From Erwinia oleae (GTDB taxonomy: Bacteria; Pseudomonadota; Gammaproteobacteria; Enterobacterales; Enterobacteriaceae), in assembly GCF_000770305.1 (NCBI RefSeq), contig NZ_JNVB01000050.1, positions 1 to 32,513 on the forward strand: DNA of 32,513 nucleotides. The letters are read 5' to 3'. Below the pieces are notes generated by a model. The model was not told the origin of the DNA. It made no database searches and saw nothing but the letters and a program-made list of their open reading frames with translations. The position numbers and the translations under genes were made by a program. Shown one piece after another: positions 17,393 to 32,513 of this stretch; within the stretch, counting starts at the first letter, position 1, and the number at the start of each line of letters is the position of its first letter.

Positions 17393-18382
17393 TTATTCAT
17401 CAGCAATGCTAGCTGGCGGCCAGTTTTCCAGGCGCATGCCCAGAGACAAACCACGAGAAGCCAGCACGTCTTTAATCTCAGTAAGAGATTTTTTACCAAG
17501 GTTAGGCGTTTTAAGCAGCTCAACCTCAGTACGCTGTACCAGATCACCGATGTAGTGGATAGCTTCTGCCTTAAGGCAGTTAGCAGAGCGGACAGTCAAT
17601 TCCAGATCGTCAACAGGGCGCAGCAGGATCGGATCGAATTCTGGTTTCTCTTCTTTAACTTCCGGCTGACGTACATCACGTAAGTCAACGAAAGCTTCAA
17701 GTTGTTCTGCCAGGATGGTAGCCGCACGGCGGATCGCTTCTTCAGGATCAATAGTGCCGTTGGTTTCCATTTCGATGACCAGCTTGTCCAGGTCGGTACG
17801 CTGTTCTACACGCGCAGCTTCAACATTGTAGGCAATACGCTCTACAGGGCTGTAGCACGCGTCGACCAACAGACGGCCGATCGGGCGCTCATCTTCTTCC
17901 GAATGAATTCGGGCAGACGCCGGCACATAACCACGACCGCGCTGAACTTTGATACGCATGCTGATAGCCGCGTTCTCATCGGTCAGGTGGCAGATCACGT
18001 GCTGCGGCTTGACGATTTCGACATCACCATCATGGGTGATATCGGCTGCAGTCACAGGGCCAATGCCAGATTTACTCAGAGTAAGAATAACTTCATCTTT
18101 GCCCTGAACTCTTACCGCCAGCCCTTTCAGGTTGAGCAGGATTTCCAGGATATCTTCCTGTACGCCCTCTTTGGTGCTGTACTCGTGCAGTACACCATCA
18201 ATTTCAACCTCGGTCACCGCGCAACCCGGCATTGATGAAAGCAGAATACGGCGCAGTGCGTTACCAAGAGTATGGCCAAAGCCACGCTCTAAAGGCTCAA
18301 GGGTCACCTTGGCGTGCGTCGAACTCACTTGCTCGATATCTACCAGGCGCGGTTTTAGAAACTCTGTCACAGAACCCTGCAT
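17393..18382 (-). CDS. rpoA: DNA-directed RNA polymerase subunit alpha
   Basis: A 329-residue subunit, same length as E. coli. The N-terminal domain (about 1-235) dimerises and nucleates assembly of the core enzyme. After a short acidic linker, the C-terminal domain (about 250-329, [20 protein letters not shown]) binds UP elements and activators. It lies 25 nt after rpsD and 40 nt before rplQ, the standard alpha operon order. Confidence 0.99.
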
Positions 18383-18407
18383 TGTGTCCTCTCTTAAAAC
18401 TCAAGCC

Positions 18408-19046
<639 letters not shown>

Positions 19047-19060
19047 CTAAAAAACGGGCG

Positions 19061-19453
<393 letters not shown>

Positions 19454-19466
19454 TCAATTACCCCGA

Positions 19467-19823
19467 TTATTTCTTGATCGGTTTACGCGGACCCTTGCGG
19501 GTACGTGCGTTGGTCTTGGTACGCTGACCGCGAACCGGTAGACCACGACGATGGCGTAAACCACGATAGCAACCAATGTCCATAAGACGCTTGATGCTCA
19601 GGGTAATTTCACGACGCAGATCGCCTTCGACAACAAACTTAGCAACTTCGTCACGCAGAATGTCGATTTGCTCTTCAGACAGCTCACTGATCTTAACATT
19701 TTCAGCGATACCCGTTGCCGCACAGATAGCCTGTGAGCGGGTTTTGCCGATACCGTAAATCGAGGTTAAAGCGATAACAGTATGTTTATGATCAGGAATG
19801 TTAATGCCTGCTATACGGGCCAC
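19467..19823 (-). CDS. rpsM: 30S ribosomal protein S13
   Basis: A 118-residue head protein of the 30S subunit contacting the P-site tRNA and forming bridges to the large subunit. Starts [14 protein letters not shown] and ends with the basic tail [16 protein letters not shown]. Translation begins at a GTG with AGGAG 6 nt upstream, as in E. coli, and this start is part of the S4-controlled leader structure. First gene of the alpha operon. Confidence 0.98.
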   Translation of the reverse strand: MARIAGINIPDHKHTVIALTSIYGIGKTRSQAICAATGIAENVKISELSEEQIDILRDEVAKFVVEGDLRREITLSIKRLMDIGCYRGLRHRRGLPVRGQRTKTNARTRKGPRKPIKK

Positions 19824-19914
19824 TATGCACTCCTACTATTTAAATATGCGTCCCATGCCGAAAAGCCCGTTTTCAGGATACTCAAATGGGAACACATAGA
19901 CATACAAAAGATTG
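19824..19914 (-). promoter_or_regulatory. Alpha-operon leader, S4-binding pseudoknot region
   Basis: On the minus strand the leader contains CATTTGAGTATCCTGAAAAC, GGGCTTTTCGGCATGGGACG and AAATAGTAGGAGTGCATAGTG. This closely follows the E. coli leader in which S4 stabilises a double pseudoknot that traps the ribosome at the rpsM GTG. The pairing C(C)CAT...ATGGG is kept. I judge the element by similarity to remembered E. coli sequence, not by computed folding. Confidence 0.8.
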
Positions 19915-19921
19915 GCTGGCT

Positions 19922-19950
19922 AATCTAGCCAGCTCAACCCGACTTTGCAA
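19922..19950 (-). promoter_or_regulatory. Alpha operon promoter (P-alpha)
   Basis: On the minus strand, -35 TTGCAA (19945-19950), 17-bp spacer, -10 TAGATT (19922-19927), nearly identical to the E. coli alpha promoter. The start of transcription should be near 19914. A TGGCTAGATTAGCCA inverted repeat overlaps the -10. Confidence 0.8.
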
Positions 19951-19958
19951 GAAAAATA

Positions 19959-21439
<1,481 letters not shown>

Positions 21440-21446
21440 CTGCTAC

Positions 21447-22579
<1,133 letters not shown>

Positions 22580-22584
22580 CTACC

Positions 22585-23891
<1,307 letters not shown>

Positions 23892-23918
23892 TTACTCCCG
23901 TGATTCAATTGGTGACAA

Positions 23919-25500
<1,582 letters not shown>

Positions 25501-25566
25501 CTAATGTCAACTACTACTTCGGGACCTGATTCAGGTCGTTAAAAGCCCCATAATTGAGGGCGCAGC

Positions 25567-25596
25567 ATTATAACACCGCATCCAGAATATGGGTAG
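25567..25596 (-). promoter_or_regulatory. spc operon promoter (Pspc)
   Basis: A perfect -10 TATAAT (25567-25572) is on the minus strand in the 166-bp rpsQ-rplN gap, followed by the GC-rich start TGCTGCGCCC. The -35 (CTACCC/TTCTAC region near 25591-25598) is poor, as in the E. coli Pspc, which this stretch closely resembles. The remainder of the gap down to rplN is the short spc leader. Confidence 0.75.
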
Positions 25597-25627
25597 AAAA
25601 AATAAACGGCCCATACGAGCCGTTTAT
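25596..25627 (-). terminator. Terminator-like hairpin at the end of the S10 operon
   Basis: On the minus strand, ATAAACGGC-TCGTATGG-GCCGTTTAT is followed by a run of T and CTACCC. It stands after rpsQ and immediately upstream of Pspc. In E. coli this boundary is leaky, so some S10 transcripts read into spc. Confidence 0.75.
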
Positions 25628-25654
25628 CTTATTTTTTAAAGAGGGCAGATTCTA

Positions 25655-27867
<2,213 letters not shown>

Positions 27868-27880
27868 TTATCCTCTAAAA

Positions 27881-30276
<2,396 letters not shown>

Positions 30277-30296
30277 TCAATCGCTCAATGACCTGA

Positions 30297-30776
<480 letters not shown>

Positions 30777-30782
30777 CCACGC

Positions 30783-30810
30783 ATTATACGTACATATGCT
30801 GCTATTGCAA
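30783..30810 (-). promoter_or_regulatory. S10 operon promoter
   Basis: On the minus strand, -35 TTGCAA (30805-30810), 16-bp spacer, perfect -10 TATAAT (30783-30788), followed by GCGTGGGCC. The start should be near 30776. Confidence 0.83.
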
Positions 30811-30852
30811 CCGGTTTGTCACTGTAGGGCGCTGGCGAAGGGACGCGGAAAG

Positions 30853-30884
30853 GAAAACGCCGTCGAAAACAGAACCGACGGCGT
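30853..30884 (-). terminator. Rho-independent terminator of bfr
   Basis: ACGCCGTCG and CGACGGCGT form a perfect 9-bp stem around a 10-nt loop. On the minus strand it is followed by TTTTCCTTT. It lies 24 nt after the bfr stop and separates bfr from the S10 promoter. Confidence 0.85.
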
Positions 30885-30907
30885 CAGAATGGATAAAACA
30901 TACTGCC

Positions 30908-31384
30908 CTACTTTATGGGTTTGATTTGTGACTGAAGATAGTTCTGAACACCAATTTTCGCGATCAAATCCAGTTCCGTTTCGAGGAAGTCGATGTGATG
31001 CTCTTCATCTTCAAGAATGACGATCATCATATCGCGGCTGACATAGTCATGTACTTTGTCGGCCCAGGCAATGGCTTCACGCAGATCCCGCGCGCCTTCA
31101 AGTTCCAGCGCCAGGTCGGATTTCAGCATCTCCTCAACGTCTTCGCCAATGCGCAGCCTGCCCAGATCCTGAAGATTTGGTATCCCTTCGAGAAACAAAA
31201 TGCGTTCAATGTACTTGTCCGCATGTTTCATTTCATCGATTGACTCATGGTACTCGACATCATTCAGACGCATCAGCCCCCAGTTTTTGAACATTCGTGC
31301 ATGCAGGAAGTACTGGTTTATCGCCACCAGTTCATTTCCGAGCAGTTTATTGAGATGAGTTATTATTTGTGCATCGCCCTTCAT
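30908..31384 (-). CDS. bfr: Bacterioferritin
   Basis: A 158-residue heme-containing iron-storage protein that assembles into a 24-mer shell. The di-iron ferroxidase residues Glu18, Glu51, His54, Glu94, Glu127 and His130 are all present, as is the heme ligand Met52. Length equals E. coli Bfr. The ATG at 31384 is preceded by GGAGGAAACAAA; longer frames upstream lie in the bfd-bfr gap and are not homologous. It follows bfd by 85 nt. Confidence 0.97.
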   Translation of the reverse strand: MKGDAQIITHLNKLLGNELVAINQYFLHARMFKNWGLMRLNDVEYHESIDEMKHADKYIERILFLEGIPNLQDLGRLRIGEDVEEMLKSDLALELEGARDLREAIAWADKVHDYVSRDMMIVILEDEEHHIDFLETELDLIAKIGVQNYLQSQIKPIK

Positions 31385-31469
31385 TTTGTTTCCTCCGCTT
31401 CCAGTTATTACTGATCGTAGATGCGGATGGGCGGAAGTCAAAAAGGCATGATGAAAAGTAGGGGTATGA

Positions 31470-31664
31470 TCAGGCGATTTCTTTGTATTGCGGCGCGTGT
31501 TGCAGCTCAGTTTCCATAATTTCTCGTGCGGCGCGAATGCATTTGCCACACTGTTTGCCAACCGGGACGAACTGGCGGAGCTGTTGCAGAGATCGGGGTT
31601 GATAACGGCGAACCACTTCACGGATTGTCTTATCGCTTACGGCATTACACAGGCAGATATACAT
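31470..31664 (-). CDS. bfd: Bacterioferritin-associated ferredoxin
   Basis: A 64-residue [2Fe-2S] protein that passes electrons to bacterioferritin so that stored iron is released under iron limitation. The four cluster cysteines are Cys4, Cys6 (CLC) and Cys39, Cys42 (CGKC). Length equals E. coli Bfd. The ATG at 31664 starts MYICLCN; an upstream ATG at 31682 would add six residues. It is first in bfd-bfr, with a Fur-like box over its promoter. Confidence 0.95.
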   Translation of the reverse strand: MYICLCNAVSDKTIREVVRRYQPRSLQQLRQFVPVGKQCGKCIRAAREIMETELQHAPQYKEIA

Positions 31665-31693
31665 GAAACCACTCCGGTACAATTTCTGCCCAT

Positions 31694-31722
31694 AGTGTAA
31701 ATGCGAATCGTTTTTATTTCAA
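31694..31722 (-). promoter_or_regulatory. bfd promoter overlapped by a Fur-like box
   Basis: On the minus strand, -35 TTGAAA (31717-31722), 17-bp spacer, -10 TACACT (31694-31699). The spacer, read on the plus strand at 31700-31718, is AATGCGAATCGTTTTTATT. This matches 14 of 19 positions of an idealised enterobacterial Fur site (AATGAGAATGATTATCATT). Fe-Fur binding here would block bfd when iron is plentiful, which agrees with E. coli bfd behaviour. Confidence 0.6.
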
Positions 31723-31756
31723 TTAAAGTTAACCACTTTGTCCGGCAGTCAGACAT

Positions 31757-31785
31757 AAAAAAAGAGCGCCGAAGCGCTCTTTTTT
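31757..31785. terminator. Rho-independent terminator after tuf
   Basis: GAGCGC-CGAA-GCGCTC with an A run on one side and a T run on the other. On the minus strand it lies about 48 nt after the tuf stop and ends the str (rpsL-rpsG-fusA-tufA) transcript. The UUCG-type loop on the minus strand (TTCG) adds stability. Confidence 0.92.
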
Positions 31786-31833
31786 ATCGTTGCCACAGGT
31801 GAAACGTTACGCTTCTCCCGTCAGCAATGGCGA

Positions 31834-32513
<680 letters not shown>

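Noticed and set aside
31100-31621. A 237-residue bfr frame starting at 31621
   Set aside because: The upstream part crosses the intergenic gap and the bfd coding region; the ATG at 31384 has a strong ribosome site and gives the canonical 158 residues.

Overview
The window is a stretch of a gamma-proteobacterial (Enterobacterales) chromosome. Gene order follows the Escherichia coli segment rrnD leader - yrdA - yrdB/aroE/tsaC/yrdD/smg/dprA - def/fmt/rsmB/trkA/mscL - arfA/zntR/yhdN - alpha, spc and S10 ribosomal operons - bfr/bfd - tufA. Protein sequences are close to E. coli but clearly diverged, and no chitinase/gsp genes lie between bfd and tuf. This suits an Erwiniaceae member (Pantoea/Erwinia/Mixta type); the genus is an inference.

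Layout. 1-423: upstream part of an rRNA operon on the minus strand, with two promoters and the boxB-boxA antitermination leader; the 16S gene lies just off the left edge. 424-978: yrdA. 954-4741 (minus): dprA-smg-yrdD-tsaC-aroE-yrdB, tightly overlapping housekeeping genes for DNA uptake/processing, tRNA t6A synthesis and the shikimate pathway. 4870-9633 (plus): def, fmt, rsmB, trkA, mscL (formyl-Met handling, 16S rRNA m5C967 methylation, K+ uptake, osmotic safety valve). 9649-15814: an accessory carbohydrate cassette absent from this position in E. coli: a SorC-type regulator (minus) divergent from a D-arabinitol/mannitol-type dehydrogenase and an RbsBAC-type ABC importer. 15797-16856 (minus): arfA (ribosome rescue, with its diagnostic internal hairpin), zntR, yhdN.

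16966-30608 (minus) is the complete S10-spc-alpha block: rpsJ rplC rplD rplW rplB rpsS rplV rpsC rplP rpmC rpsQ / rplN rplX rplE rpsN rpsH rplF rplR rpsE rpmD rplO secY rpmJ / rpsM rpsK rpsD rpoA rplQ. The known control elements can be seen: the S10 promoter and L4-responsive attenuator leader, Pspc with the preceding hairpin, the S8 target region at rplE, and P-alpha with the S4 leader. 30908-31664 (minus): bfd-bfr iron storage/release, with a promoter overlapped by a Fur-like box. 31834-32513 (minus): the 3' part of tuf (EF-Tu).

The conserved backbone is ordinary. The points most worth a second look are the transport/dehydrogenase cassette between mscL and arfA, its divergent control region, a perfect 15-bp tandem duplication inside its dehydrogenase gene, the regulator reading frame that ends inside the mscL terminator, and the arfA internal hairpin. 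I found no convincing wholly novel system, CRISPR array, prophage, insertion sequence or tRNA gene.
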